A stretch of 64,000 nt of DNA from CAVUBL01 sp963837945 (GCA_963837945.1 CAWIQD010000030.1:1-64000); one strand, 5' to 3'. Positions 1 to 13,476 are shown, counted from the stretch's first letter. Translations and numbers: made by a program. The notes: generated from the sequence alone by a model not told the origin.

Positions 1-319
1 ACCGCAGCACCGGCCGGCGCGTCCCCGACTTCCATGGCCACGTAGACCGTCTGACCGGGCTTGAAGTCGTCGCCCTGCTTGGCGAGGGGAATGGCGCCTT
101 CGGTGTCCACCTGGTGGCCGAGGGTGAAGTCGTCGAGCCAGGTCTGGGCCGCCAGCGCGCTCGCTGCGCCCGCGCCGGCGGCTCCTCCGGGCTCGCGGCG
201 CGGCGGCGGGCTGAGCCGCTTCCGGCCCGCTCGCGCTCGGAGCCGGGCCGCACGCAGCCCCCGGCCGCCACGGCCACGCCCAGCGCCGAGGCGAGAATCC
301 ACTGCGTCCAAGGTCTCAT
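1..319 (-). CDS. Partial lipoprotein gene with a broken reading frame
   Basis: The 3' end lies outside the window. ATG at 319 is preceded by a strong AGGAGGA ribosome binding site and opens a lipoprotein signal peptide: a hydrophobic run from residue 8 and a lipobox ending AAGGC, with the acylated Cys at residue 22. About 15 codons later this frame turns into Arg-rich low-complexity sequence, while the next frame gives protein-like sequence (AAQTWLDDFTLGHQVD, then KPGQTVYVAMEVGD). One indel in the GC-rich linker at about 170-255 would join the two. I infer one exported lipoprotein whose frame is broken by an error or mutation. The family is not recognised. Confidence 0.55.
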   Translation of the reverse strand, partial: MRPWTQWILASALGVAVAAGGCVRPGSERERAGSGSARRRAASPEEPPARAQRARWRPRPGSTTSPSATRWTPKAPFPSPSRATTSSPVRRSTWPWKSGTRRPVLR

Positions 320-358
320 GCCGTCGTCCTCCTCATGCTCTTCCGTCCAAGGTCTCAT
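305..358 (-). repeat. Duplicated start-codon segment, 15-bp direct repeat
   Basis: The 15-mer ATGAGACCTTGGACG (minus strand) occurs at 319-305 and again at 358-344, exactly 39 bp apart and in the same frame. The upstream copy could therefore extend the lipoprotein by 13 codons. Only the downstream copy has a well-placed AGGAGG, so 319 is the better start. Confidence 0.7.
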
Positions 359-411
359 CCTCGCCATGAGCGTGCAATGCACCTGCCACGCCGAGCGCGG
401 GCCGCCAGAAA

Positions 412-458
412 AGCGAAAGCCCCCGGGGCGTCCACTCGGACGGCCTACGGGGGCTTTT
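412..458 (-). terminator. Rho-independent terminator of the rRNA operon
   Basis: Just past the 5S gene the transcript can form a long hairpin. The outer arms are AAAGCCCCC and GGGGGCTTT, and an inner CGTCC/GGACG stem sits in the loop. T-rich sequence (TTTCGCTTTT) follows on the minus strand. Position and orientation fit termination of the rrn transcript. Confidence 0.8.
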
Positions 459-469
459 CATGATCAACT

Positions 470-586
470 CCCGGCGACGACCTACTCTCCCACACCGTTT
501 CCAGTGCAGTACCATCGGCGCTGAGGGGCTTAACTGCCGTGTTCGGAATGGGAACGGGTGTTTCCCCCTCGCTAGAAACCACCGGG
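470..586 (-). rRNA. rrf: 5S ribosomal RNA
   Basis: About 117 nt with the conserved 5S core on the minus strand (CCCATTCCGAACACGG, then GGGAGAGTAGGTCG near the 3' end). It follows the 23S gene by about 75 nt and precedes the operon terminator. The ends are estimated from terminal stem pairing. Confidence 0.93.
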
Positions 587-615
587 AAATCGAAGTCGAA
601 ACTCTTCGATCCGGA

Positions 616-643
616 AACTGAATCGGGTCAAGAACTATAGGAT
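616..643 (-). other. 3' arm of the 23S processing stem
   Basis: This 28-nt segment, between the 3' end of 23S and 5S, is complementary to 3702-3729 just before the 5' end of 23S, with two mismatches. Such flanking stems are the usual RNase III substrate that releases pre-23S rRNA. Confidence 0.75.
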
Positions 644-663
644 CCGCCGGGTGTGAAGATAAT

Positions 664-3676
<3,013 letters not shown>

Positions 3677-3701
3677 AGCTTGAGTGCTTCACACTTGGCG
3701 A

Positions 3702-3729
3702 ATCCTATAGTACTTAACCCGATTCAGTT
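3702..3729 (-). other. 5' arm of the 23S processing stem, boxA-like sequence nearby
   Basis: Complementary to 616-643 on the far side of the 23S gene. Directly upstream, the transcript carries ATCTTTGACAAC, which resembles the boxA-like element in the 16S leader (5851-5862) and may help antitermination before 23S. Confidence 0.7.
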
Positions 3730-3859
3730 GTCAAAGATCCAAGCTCGGCGCGCCTCGCGGCGCCCCGGGATCTCTGGGATCCGCGCTGAAGAGCCCGAAG
3801 GGCTCGTCACCGCGCATACCAGCGATCGCTTCACCGGCCGTCCCATCCCCGAAGAGCTC

Positions 3860-3935
<76 letters not shown>

Positions 3936-3974
3936 GTTCCCGTCTTCCCGGAGCTCCGGTCTCGAGCGCCCTGT

Positions 3975-4051
<77 letters not shown>

Positions 4052-4078
4052 AGACAGGGAAGCTGCCGATTCCCTGGA

Positions 4079-4103
4079 AACTGAATAGAGAAGGAAGGCA
4101 ACG
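4079..4103 (-). other. 3' arm of the 16S processing stem
   Basis: This segment between 16S and tRNA-Ile pairs with 5827-5853 in the 16S leader: 15 bp perfect, then further pairing with small bulges. It is the expected RNase III stem around pre-16S rRNA. Confidence 0.78.
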
Positions 4104-4159
4104 ATCGACCTGGTGCTGGTTGCCCGTACCCTCGCGGGCTCGGACAGAGCCAGATACCT

Positions 4160-5720
<1,561 letters not shown>

Positions 5721-5826
5721 TGAGTTCTGGCACTCTGCCGATAGCCGGAGCCACCGACAGAACGCTTCGCTATTCGGAAACTTCTTCGCCCGTCCCGACC
5801 GAAGCCGGAACCGGACGTGGAATTGG

Positions 5827-5853
5827 CGTTGCCCTTCTCTTCTCTATTCAGTT
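5827..5853 (-). other. 5' arm of the 16S processing stem
   Basis: Leader sequence about 110 nt before 16S, complementary to 4079-4103 beyond the 3' end of 16S. Together they loop out the complete 16S precursor. Confidence 0.78.
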
Positions 5854-5862
5854 TTCAAAGAA
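5851..5862 (-). promoter_or_regulatory. boxA-like antitermination element in the 16S leader
   Basis: The minus strand reads TTCTTTGAAAAC, close to the boxA-type leader elements bound by the NusB/NusE complex in rRNA operons. It lies between promoter P2 and 16S and overlaps the start of the processing stem. Confidence 0.55.
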
Positions 5863-6029
5863 CCGACAGCTCCCGCGCCGCACTCTCCGGCGCGAACACC
5901 CATCTTACCGCGGAAGAGCGTCTAGGTCAAGTGCCCTTCCACCCGGGCTCCACCGACTCACCTGGTCGGTTCGCGTGCAAGCCCGGGCCGCCCGCGCCCC
6001 GGAAAGGGGCTCGATGGGCGAGAAGCGGG

Positions 6030-6058
6030 ATTGTACTCAGGGCCTCGGCCCGAGTCAA
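6030..6058 (-). promoter_or_regulatory. rRNA promoter P2 (sigma-70 type)
   Basis: TTGACT, a 17-bp spacer and TACAAT on the minus strand. The predicted start is near 6023, about 300 nt before 16S. It is the promoter-proximal partner of P1, about 150 bp apart, a tandem arrangement like that of E. coli rrn operons. Confidence 0.75.
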
Positions 6059-6178
6059 CCCCGGGGGAGGTCTCCGCGTCACGCGACGCGTGCCGCGGGG
6101 GACCGGAGGGTTCTTCAAGGAGCTTCGGACCGTTCGGCCGGCCCGACTCGTTCCGGCGAACTCGTCGCCGGGCGGCTG

Positions 6179-6208
6179 ATTGTATGAGGGTCGACATGAC
6201 GCTGTCAA
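6179..6208 (-). promoter_or_regulatory. rRNA promoter P1 (sigma-70 type)
   Basis: A consensus TTGACA, an 18-bp spacer and TACAAT on the minus strand, with predicted start near 6172. It lies 450 nt upstream of 16S in an otherwise gene-free stretch (5721-6295) that holds only P1, P2 and the leader. Confidence 0.78.
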
Positions 6209-6295
6209 CCCCCTTTCTTCGCGGACCGCTCGCAGCCGCCTCGCGGCCGACGCGATCCGTTCGCGCAAGGGCCTCCAACAGGGCGTGGCGAGGGC

Positions 6296-6925
6296 CTATT
6301 CCCGGAACACCAGCCGCCGTCCCTCGAGCCGCCAGGGCTCGGAGATCAGGCGGCGCAGAGCTTCGGGATAGGCCCGGTGCTCCTCCTCGAGAATCCGGGC
6401 CGCGAGGGTCTCCGGCGTGTCCCCGTCTGCGACCGGGACCGGCCGCTGGACCACGATCGGGCCGCTGTCGAGGCCCTCGTCGACCAGGTGCACGGTGCAA
6501 CCGGAGACCCGCACCCCGTAGTCCAGCGCTTGGCCCTGCGCCTCCAGGCCCGGGAAGGCGGGCAGCAGGCTCGGATGGATGTTGACGATCCGGTGCCGGT
6601 AGCGGGCGATGAAGCCCGCCGAGAGCAGGCGCATGTAGCCCGCCAGGCAGACCCACTCCACCCGCGCTGCCGCGAGGGCGGCCAGCACCTTCGCCTCGTG
6701 CGCCGCACGGTCGTTCTCGCCCAGGTGCGGCAGCGCCGCCGTCTCGATTCCCAGCTCGCGGGCCCGGGTGAGGCCTGCGGCCCCGGGCCGATTGGAGACC
6801 ACCAGGGCGATCTCGGCCGGCAGCTCGCCCCGCTCGATCGCCCCGTGGATGGCCAGGAAGTTGCTGCCCCGGCCGGAGAGCAAGATGCCCAGCCGTGCCG
6901 GGCGCTCGCCGCGGCCGCCGGTCAC
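6296..6925 (-). CDS. purN: Phosphoribosylglycinamide formyltransferase (GART)
   Basis: Transfers a formyl group from 10-formyl-THF to GAR in step 3 of purine synthesis; cytoplasmic. The 209-aa length is normal. The N-terminal GILLSGRGSNF is the phosphate-binding loop. The catalytic triad is readable as N115 and H117 (NIHPSLLPAF) and D149 (HLVDEGLDSGP), matching N106/H108/D144 of E. coli PurN. The ATG overlaps the purM stop (ATGA), so the two are translationally coupled. The transcript ends about 90 bp before rRNA promoter P1, which fires in the same direction. Confidence 0.96.
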   Translation of the reverse strand: MTGGRGERPARLGILLSGRGSNFLAIHGAIERGELPAEIALVVSNRPGAAGLTRARELGIETAALPHLGENDRAAHEAKVLAALAAARVEWVCLAGYMRLLSAGFIARYRHRIVNIHPSLLPAFPGLEAQGQALDYGVRVSGCTVHLVDEGLDSGPIVVQRPVPVADGDTPETLAARILEEEHRAYPEALRRLISEPWRLEGRRLVFRE

Positions 6926-8013
6926 GTCCGCGCTCCCTCCGGTCCGGCTCCCCCGCCGTCGGGCCGCTCGTAGACCACCCCCGAGCCGCCCTCGCCGACC
7001 TCGCCGAGCAGCCAGGCGGCATGGCCGAGCGCCGCGAGCCGGGCCAGAATCTCCTCGCGGGCCTCGCGCGCGACGACCAGCACCAGGCCGACGCCCATGT
7101 TGAACACCCGGAGCATCTCGGCGCTCGAAACCTCGCCGTGCTCCTGGATCGTCCGAAAGAGCTCCGGCACCTCCCAGGAGTCCAGCCGGATCGCCGCGTG
7201 GGTCCCGGCCGGCAGCACCCGGGGCAGGTTGTCGGTGAGCCCGCCGCCGGTGACGTGGGCCAGCGCGTGGAGGCCGGCGTGCCCGAGCAGCGGCTCGACG
7301 GCGTGGAGGTAGGAGAGGTGGGGATCGAGGAGGAGCTCGCCCACCGTCCGGCGAGTCGCCGCCCCCGGAATCGGATCTCCCAGCCCCAGGCCCAGGCGAT
7401 CGAGGAGGACGCGCCGGGCCAGCGAGTAGCCGTTCGTGTGGAGGCCGGCCGAGGGCAGGCCGAGGAGCACGTCGCCCGGCCGCACCCGCTCGCCGGGCAG
7501 GATCTCCGGCCGGTCGACCAGGCCGACGATGAAGCCCACCAGCTCGTAGTCCCCGGGGCGGTAGAAGTCCGGCATCTCGGCGGTCTCGCCGCCCAGCAGC
7601 GCGCAGCCGTTCTCCCGGCAGCCGCGGGCGACCCCGGCGACCAGCTCGACCATCGAGGCCGGCTCGAGCACGCCCGCGCCCACGTAGTCCATGAAGAAGA
7701 GCGGCCGCGCTCCCTGGACCAGGATGTCGTTGACGCAGTGGTTGACCAGGTCGCGGCCGACGCCCGAGTAGTCGCCGGCCATCCGGGCGACCAGGAGCTT
7801 GGTGCCCACGCCGTCGGCCGAGGCGACCAGGACCGGCTCCGCCAAGCCGGAGAGCTCGGGCCGGAAGAGGCCGCCGAAGCTGCCGATCTCGTTGAGCACG
7901 CCGGCCGTGAAGGTCGCCCTCGCGAGCTCCTTGACCTCGCGGAGCCCTTCGTCCTGGGCGTCGATGTCGACGCCGGCGGCGGCGTAGGCGCTGTCGGATT
8001 TGCGCTCGGACAC
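6922..8013 (-). CDS. purM: Phosphoribosylformylglycinamidine cyclo-ligase (AIR synthetase)
   Basis: Closes the imidazole ring of AIR using ATP, step 5 of purine synthesis. The 363-aa length is typical. Hallmarks of the PurM/PurL ATP-binding superfamily are visible: SADGVGTKL, the NDIL motif, GGETAEMPD and HVTGGGLTDNLPR. The GTG start at 8013 has GGGGGGAGG five bases upstream. Coupled to purN. The usual upstream partner purF lies 5.6 kb away behind unrelated genes. Confidence 0.96.
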   Translation of the reverse strand: MSERKSDSAYAAAGVDIDAQDEGLREVKELARATFTAGVLNEIGSFGGLFRPELSGLAEPVLVASADGVGTKLLVARMAGDYSGVGRDLVNHCVNDILVQGARPLFFMDYVGAGVLEPASMVELVAGVARGCRENGCALLGGETAEMPDFYRPGDYELVGFIVGLVDRPEILPGERVRPGDVLLGLPSAGLHTNGYSLARRVLLDRLGLGLGDPIPGAATRRTVGELLLDPHLSYLHAVEPLLGHAGLHALAHVTGGGLTDNLPRVLPAGTHAAIRLDSWEVPELFRTIQEHGEVSSAEMLRVFNMGVGLVLVVAREAREEILARLAALGHAAWLLGEVGEGGSGVVYERPDGGGAGPEGART

Positions 8014-8130
8014 GTAGGCCTCCCCCCGGGCAGCCGGATGTTAGCAGCGCAGCCGCCGGCGGGCACGCCTCGAATCGCCCGTCGGAGCGGGCTGGTCTTC
8101 TCGACCCGGGAGGTCACCTAGGAACAGGAG

Positions 8131-8450
8131 ATGGACCCCGGCCGCCGTGGTGGCGGGCGGCCTCGCCGTGTGCCTTCCCGCCGCCGGCCAGGTGGCGATG
8201 GGAGAGCACTTCCCCGGAACCACGGCCGCCCAGCACCTGGAGCTCCAGGTCGACGCCGCCCGGGCGCTGGGCCTGCTCGACACCACGGGCACCCCGAACC
8301 TGGTCTGCGGCTCCCAAGCCAACGCGGTCCTGGAACCTCTCCGTCGCCGCCGACGACCCGAACGACGCCCTGGAGGTCATCGCCACCGGCGCCGCCGCCA
8401 CGAACATCCGCTGGGTGGCCGCGGTGCGGACGGCCGAGGTCGCGTTCTAG
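8131..8450 (+). pseudogene. Frameshifted small secreted protein gene, family unknown
   Basis: No single frame is open, but three pieces join. An ATG at 8131 follows AGGAG. The next frame then encodes a signal-peptide-like stretch (AVVAGGLAVCLPAAGQVAMG) and a hydrophilic segment (TTAAQHLELQVDAARALGLLD). From about 8320 the third frame encodes SVAADDPNDALEVIATGAAA and ends at TAG 8448-8450. Two single-base changes would restore a protein of about 105 aa. It may be decayed or broken by sequence errors. It faces the protease gene tail to tail. Confidence 0.5.
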
Positions 8451-8532
8451 CGGGCACCGCCCAAGGTGCGCGCTGATGCGGCGTTGTCGCAGGAGCCTGG
8501 CGAGACCTCCGGGTTCGAGGCTCGGGCTGGCG

Positions 8533-10965
8533 CTACGGGCAGCTAGCGGAGCCGGACACGACGACCAGCCGCCCGCTCGCCGCGAAGCCGTCGCCGAGCA
8601 CCACGGCGTCGCCCGCCTCGAGCGTCACCTCCTCGCCCGGGCGCACGGCGAAGCCGTCCCCCGCCGAGATCGAGCCGGACGCCCGGTAGAGCGCCGCCGT
8701 GCCGGTGTTGCCGGCGTCCAGGGTGCGGCTCGCCGGACACGAGGAGCAGGTGTAGATGCGGACATCGTCGATCCACCACCCGTACTCGTCGATCGCGTCG
8801 TCGGTGGCCACCACGAAGGCGTAGCTGAAGGCGGTGCCGCTCAGCGACGAGAGGTCGAGCCGGGTCGACGCGTAGCCCCAGCTGTCGCGCACGAAGGCCG
8901 GCAAGCCGGCGTAGGGATTGCCGCAGCAATCGGAGAGCGATCCGATGTAGTACTGCCCTTCCTCCATCAGGGGGCCGCCCTGGTGGAACGTGTGGCCTCC
9001 GTCGGTCGCGTACCAAACCTCGCCGCCGTCGAGATAGGTGTCCCCGGAGTTGTCGAAGCCGTAGGAGTGCTCGAACTGCATGCGGGCACCGGCGGGGGGC
9101 ATCGACGGGAAGTCCCGGTAGTGCCACATCGCCCCCGCCGTGGGCCGGTCGTAACCCCATAGGCTGTGCTCGCCGCCGGTGGCGAAGGCACCCAGCAGGC
9201 TGTCCGGCCCGTTCCGGCACCAGTCGGCCGGCATGGTGTCCGCCGGGCATTCGGAGAGGCCGGGCTCGGCGTCCTCGAAGTCCTCGAAAAACCAGATCTC
9301 CGGAGCCTCGCCGGCCGGACAGAGGTCCGACACCGCGACCTGTGCCGGCGAGCAGGCCCACGGATCCGCCATCTCGACCGCGTCGAGCGCCTTGCCGACC
9401 TCGGCGCAGTCCCCAGCGGTGACGCCGAAGGTCCCGACCAGGTCGAGGCACGCCTGGCGCAGCGCCCGGTCGTCGTCCAGGAAGTCGGAGGCCGAGACCA
9501 GGTAGCGGGTGAGTGCCCGGTACTCGATTTTCGCCGCCTTGGTGAGCCCGATACCGGTCACCGTCCGGCCGTTGAACGAGCCGCCGTCGACCATCAGGGT
9601 GTACGCCCGGTTGGGGATGCCGCTGTTGTGGTGGACGCCGCCCTGGTCGAAGCTGTAGTCGTCGCCGCAGTAGAGGTGGAAGTCGCCCATGCGGGCCGGG
9701 TCGCCGAAGGCGTTCGGGTCCTCCATGTCGCGCCCGGCGCCGCCGCTCAGATCCTCGCCGATCAGCCACCGCACCCCGACGGAGTCGTCGCCCGCACCGT
9801 TCCACAGGTCGACGGTCTCCCCAAAAATGTCGGAGTAGGACTCGTCGAGGGCACCCGACTGCATGTAATAGAAGAGGTTCGCGGTGCTCTCGGTCACCGC
9901 GTGGGTCAGCTCGTGGGCGGTGACGTCGTCCGCCTGCGGGTAGCCCGCGCCGTACACCATGCGCTCACCGTTCCAGAAGGCGTTCTCGTACGGGCACGCC
10001 GCGGCGCTCGGGCAGTAGCGGACGGTCGATTTCAGCACCGAGCCGGCGTCGTCGTAGCTGTCGCGGCCGTGGACCTCGGCGTAGTAATCGTAGGTGTCTC
10101 CCGTGAAGTCGTAAGCGGCGTTGACGTCGGCACCGGCGTCGCCTCCGGCGGGCGGGCCGCCCTCCGTCCGCGTCGGCGAGCCCGGCTCCAAGGACGAGGT
10201 GCTCGCCGCGTCCCAGACCCGGCGCGAGCGCACGTCGGCGAGCTGGCTGAACTGGAGCACCACGCGCCCGGATCGGGCGTCGATCCAGACGAGATCGCGG
10301 ACGTCGGTCGCCCGCGCCTCGAGGAACCAGGCGAGGTAGGTGGCGGGACCGCGGGCACCGAGCAGGGCGCGGTTGAGCAGCTCCAGGCGCGGCTCGCCGA
10401 GGGTCGCCCCGGAGCCGCCCGGCCGCGTGGCGAGAGCCGCGCGCGCGAAGATGCGCGCCTCGTCCGCGCTCACCAGGGCGACGGTCGGCAGGCCCGCGAC
10501 GTCGGCGAGCGTCTTTGAGCTCGCGGCGACCACGCAATCGTCCCGCAGGTGCACGACGGTCTCCGCGCCGGTGATGGGAAGGCCCCGGTACATTTGCTGA
10601 AACCGCACGTGCTCGATGCCGAGTTCGTCCGGCGGGCTGGCGCTCTCCACCGCGAGGTCGACTTCGCGATCGAGCCCGAACGCTTCGCGGTAGGTGGCCA
10701 AAAAGGCGCGCGCCCGCTCCTCGGCGCTGCCGGAGCTTCCCACCGGGATCGGGCTGTCGGCCGGAGCGGACAGGAAACGCACCCGGCCGCTCCGGGGGGA
10801 GAAATCGCTTGCCACCCGGCCGCCGGCCGCGCGCGACATCCTCCGCGCCGCGAGCGCCGCGCCCGGCGCCGGCGGGCGGGCCAGCGCGACCGGCGCTGCC
10901 CCGAGCGGCACCGCCAGCGCGCAGATCGTCCAGGAAACCCAAAACCTTCGCTCTCGCTTCTCCAT
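8533..10965 (-). CDS. Secreted thermolysin-like (M4) metalloprotease with C-terminal binding domains
   Basis: An 810-aa exported zinc protease. The signal peptide covers about residues 10-30. An FTP/PepSY-type propeptide follows (about 60-240), then the M4 catalytic domain (about 280-535). Zinc ligands are H351 and H355 in HELTH with catalytic E352, and E375 in GALDESYSD. The catalytic His is H445 in GVHHNSGI, equivalent to thermolysin H231. The C-terminal 250 residues hold a jelly-roll domain typical of secreted proteases and a final repeat-like domain (SISAGDGFAVRPGEEVTLEAG) common in cell-surface proteins. Probably degrades extracellular protein. Stand-alone gene inside the interval separating purM from purF. 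Confidence 0.92.
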   Translation of the reverse strand: MEKRERRFWVSWTICALAVPLGAAPVALARPPAPGAALAARRMSRAAGGRVASDFSPRSGRVRFLSAPADSPIPVGSSGSAEERARAFLATYREAFGLDREVDLAVESASPPDELGIEHVRFQQMYRGLPITGAETVVHLRDDCVVAASSKTLADVAGLPTVALVSADEARIFARAALATRPGGSGATLGEPRLELLNRALLGARGPATYLAWFLEARATDVRDLVWIDARSGRVVLQFSQLADVRSRRVWDAASTSSLEPGSPTRTEGGPPAGGDAGADVNAAYDFTGDTYDYYAEVHGRDSYDDAGSVLKSTVRYCPSAAACPYENAFWNGERMVYGAGYPQADDVTAHELTHAVTESTANLFYYMQSGALDESYSDIFGETVDLWNGAGDDSVGVRWLIGEDLSGGAGRDMEDPNAFGDPARMGDFHLYCGDDYSFDQGGVHHNSGIPNRAYTLMVDGGSFNGRTVTGIGLTKAAKIEYRALTRYLVSASDFLDDDRALRQACLDLVGTFGVTAGDCAEVGKALDAVEMADPWACSPAQVAVSDLCPAGEAPEIWFFEDFEDAEPGLSECPADTMPADWCRNGPDSLLGAFATGGEHSLWGYDRPTAGAMWHYRDFPSMPPAGARMQFEHSYGFDNSGDTYLDGGEVWYATDGGHTFHQGGPLMEEGQYYIGSLSDCCGNPYAGLPAFVRDSWGYASTRLDLSSLSGTAFSYAFVVATDDAIDEYGWWIDDVRIYTCSSCPASRTLDAGNTGTAALYRASGSISAGDGFAVRPGEEVTLEAGDAVVLGDGFAASGRLVVVSGSASCP

Positions 10966-11005
10966 CCGACGCCCTCTCCCCTCTCGATGTGGAAATCCGT
11001 GGGCG

Positions 11006-11851
11006 TCACCTTACCGTACCGGCCGGCCCCGCCCGGAGCAGGCTCCGGATGAGGTTCGCCTTCGAGAAGTCGCCCAGGCTGGCATAGAACAGAAAACCCT
11101 CGCGGCCCAGGAGCCGACGGGCGATCGCCCGGATCGGGAGCCCCCGGTCGCGGAGGGCGCGCGCCTCCTCGGCCAGGCCCTCCCACCAGGCGATCTTGAG
11201 CTCGAGGGCGGCGCCGGCGTCCGCCACCAGGCCGGCGTGGGAGCAGATCAGGATCTCCGGATCGAGGGCCCGAACCCGGCGGAGCGAGTCGAGCTGGAGC
11301 CCAACGTCCTCGATCCGCCGCAGGTAGCGAACCCGCTCGTGGACGTAGAGGTCGCCCGAGACGAGCCATCGGCGGTCCGGCTCGAAGAGGCACACGTGGT
11401 CGAACGCGTGGCCCGGCGTGGGGATCACCCGGAATCGGAGCGCATCGGGGCCCGGCCACGCCGTCACCTCCTCGCCCAGCGGCTCGGCCCGGAAGCGGCG
11501 CGGCGCGCCCCAGACCGCCCGGCGGTAGGGGGGGATCCGCAGGCCTTCGGCGAGGATCGGCACCGCCGGAGCCGGCGCCTCGATCGGCAGACCCAGCTCC
11601 CCGAGCGCCGCCGCCCCGCCCACGTGGTCCTCGTGGTGGTGGGTGAGGACCACCCGCGCGAGCTCGCGCCGCTCGAGCGCCGGCCGGCACCAGGCGGCGA
11701 GCCGCTCGGCGGCCGGCGGCGGCCCGGTGTCCACGAGCAGGTCGCCCATCCGGTAGGCCGAGACCTCGTGGAGCGGCCGGCCGAGGACGGTGCGGGCCAT
11801 CCGGATGCGGGTGAAAGGAAGGCCCGGAGCGAGGGGCTCGACGCAAAACAC
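11006..11851 (-). CDS. Metallo-beta-lactamase-fold hydrolase
   Basis: About 281 aa from GTG 11851, or 264 aa from ATG 11800. I prefer GTG because the N-terminal strand conserved in this group (RTVLGRPL, then VSAYRMGDLLVDTG) begins close to the ATG. The metal site HHHEDH follows, with PTPGHAFDH and GDLYVHER completing the ligands. The C-terminal tail looks helical, as in LACTB2-type members. The substrate cannot be told from sequence. Divergent from the membrane protein at 11929 with about 80 bp between. Confidence 0.85.
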   Translation of the reverse strand: MFCVEPLAPGLPFTRIRMARTVLGRPLHEVSAYRMGDLLVDTGPPPAAERLAAWCRPALERRELARVVLTHHHEDHVGGAAALGELGLPIEAPAPAVPILAEGLRIPPYRRAVWGAPRRFRAEPLGEEVTAWPGPDALRFRVIPTPGHAFDHVCLFEPDRRWLVSGDLYVHERVRYLRRIEDVGLQLDSLRRVRALDPEILICSHAGLVADAGAALELKIAWWEGLAEEARALRDRGLPIRAIARRLLGREGFLFYASLGDFSKANLIRSLLRAGPAGTVR

Positions 11852-11928
11852 CGGCCCATCATAGCCAGGCCCGAGACCCACTTCGGCCGGCCGCCGAGAC
11901 TCGCTCTGCGGTAGCCTGTCCGCGGCCC

Positions 11929-13476
11929 ATGCTCCGCCCTCCAGATCGTCCGCGTCCGAGCCGCGCCGAGCTGGCGACGGTCGCCGCCCTGGCCCTCGCC
12001 GCCTTCGCGGTGGCGGCCCTGATCTCCAGCCAGGTCCTGGGTGCCGTGCCCCACGTCGCCGACGGGGTTGCCTACGCCTTGCAAGGCAAGATCTTCGCGC
12101 GCGGCCGGCTGGCGCTCGAGCCGCCCGCCTTGGCCCCCCTCTTCTTCCTGGAGAACGTGATTCTCGACTCCCGACGCTGGGTCTCCATCTATCCGCCGGG
12201 CTGGCCGGCGCTGCTCGCCGCCGGCTGGTGGCTCGGGGTGCCGTGGCTCGTCGACCCGCTGCTCCTCGGGCTCTGCGTGGTCGAGGTGTGGATGCTGGGC
12301 CGGACGCTCTTCGCGCCACGGACCGGCCTGCTCGCCGCCGGCTGTTTCGCGGTCTCGCCCTTCGCTCTGGCCATGGGCTCGGGGTTCATGGCCCACGTGC
12401 CTTGCCTGGCGGCGAGCCTGGGCTCCATGATCTGCCTGGCGTCGGCGCGGCCCGACCGGCCCTGGCGCTGGCTCGCGGCCGGCCTCCTCGCGGGTCTGGC
12501 CTTTGCGATCCGCCCCTTCACGGCGGCGGTGCTCCTCTGGCCGTGGGCTCTCTGGGCGGTGCTCCGGCTCGAAGGCGCGCGGAACCGCCTCGGCGCCCTG
12601 GCCTGGCTCGCTCTCGGCGCGCTCCCCGGCGTGGTCCTCGTGCTGGGCTTCGATGCCGCCGTCTTCGGCAGCCCGTTCGCCACCGGCTACCGGGTCGCCG
12701 ACCCCACCCATACCTTCACCACCTGGCATGGCGTGCACTCCCCCCTCTTGGCGATCTTCCGGCACCACCTCCCCTGGTACGTCCGGCAGCTCGACGGCTC
12801 GGTCTGGGGCCTGCCGTTCCCGGACCTGGCGCTCCTCCTGCCCCTCTTCTGGCCGGCACCCGGCCGCCGCCGCGACGCTCTGCTCCTGGCCTCGGCGGCG
12901 AGCCTGGTCCTCGGCTACAGCGGCTACTACTGGGCCGACATCGTCTACGGCGGTCCCCGGCTGGCCTTCGAGGCGACGGGCCCCCTCGCCCTGCTCGCCG
13001 CCCGGAGCCTCGGGACCCTTTACGGCGGGCTCCGCCGCCTGCTCGAGCGCCTCGGGACCGCCCGGAACCCGCGGCTCGCTTCCCTCCTGGGTGCCCTGGC
13101 TCTGGCGCTCCTTGCGATTCCGCCGCTCCGCGCTCGGCTACCGGCGGAGGTGTCGCGCCTCGGCTCCTGGTACCACGGCGGCTCCCACCTTCCCCTGGAG
13201 CTCGTCGAGTCGCGGGGCGTGGGCGCGAGCGCCCTCATCTTCGTCCAGGCCCCTTCGGGGGTGTTCGGGCCGCTCCTCCTCTCCGGTTCCCTCCCCCCAC
13301 GGACCAGCGGCCGGGTATTCGTGCGCGACGTGCCGGCCCTGCGGCAAGCCGCCCGGGCCGCCTACCCACGGACCGAGGTCTGGCACCTCATGGTCGTTCT
13401 CAAGCCCCTACCCGGCCCCAACGTCTACCTGGACGCAGCAGAGCTCCTCGGCATCCGCCTCGAGCGCTGGCGGTGA
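11929..13476 (+). CDS. Polytopic membrane glycosyltransferase-like protein (GT-C / family 39-like)
   Basis: 515 aa with roughly ten hydrophobic segments from residue 15 to about 395, then a soluble domain of about 120 aa. An early luminal loop carries the acidic HVADGVAYALQGK, the place where GT-C enzymes keep their catalytic Asp. SIYPPGWPALLAAGWWLG is typical of dolichyl-phosphate-mannose glycosyltransferase-like proteins. It probably transfers a sugar from a lipid carrier on the periplasmic side; acceptor unknown. It is the only plus-strand gene with an intact frame between purM and purF. Confidence 0.75.
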   Translation: MLRPPDRPRPSRAELATVAALALAAFAVAALISSQVLGAVPHVADGVAYALQGKIFARGRLALEPPALAPLFFLENVILDSRRWVSIYPPGWPALLAAGWWLGVPWLVDPLLLGLCVVEVWMLGRTLFAPRTGLLAAGCFAVSPFALAMGSGFMAHVPCLAASLGSMICLASARPDRPWRWLAAGLLAGLAFAIRPFTAAVLLWPWALWAVLRLEGARNRLGALAWLALGALPGVVLVLGFDAAVFGSPFATGYRVADPTHTFTTWHGVHSPLLAIFRHHLPWYVRQLDGSVWGLPFPDLALLLPLFWPAPGRRRDALLLASAASLVLGYSGYYWADIVYGGPRLAFEATGPLALLAARSLGTLYGGLRRLLERLGTARNPRLASLLGALALALLAIPPLRARLPAEVSRLGSWYHGGSHLPLELVESRGVGASALIFVQAPSGVFGPLLLSGSLPPRTSGRVFVRDVPALRQAARAAYPRTEVWHLMVVLKPLPGPNVYLDAAELLGIRLERWR

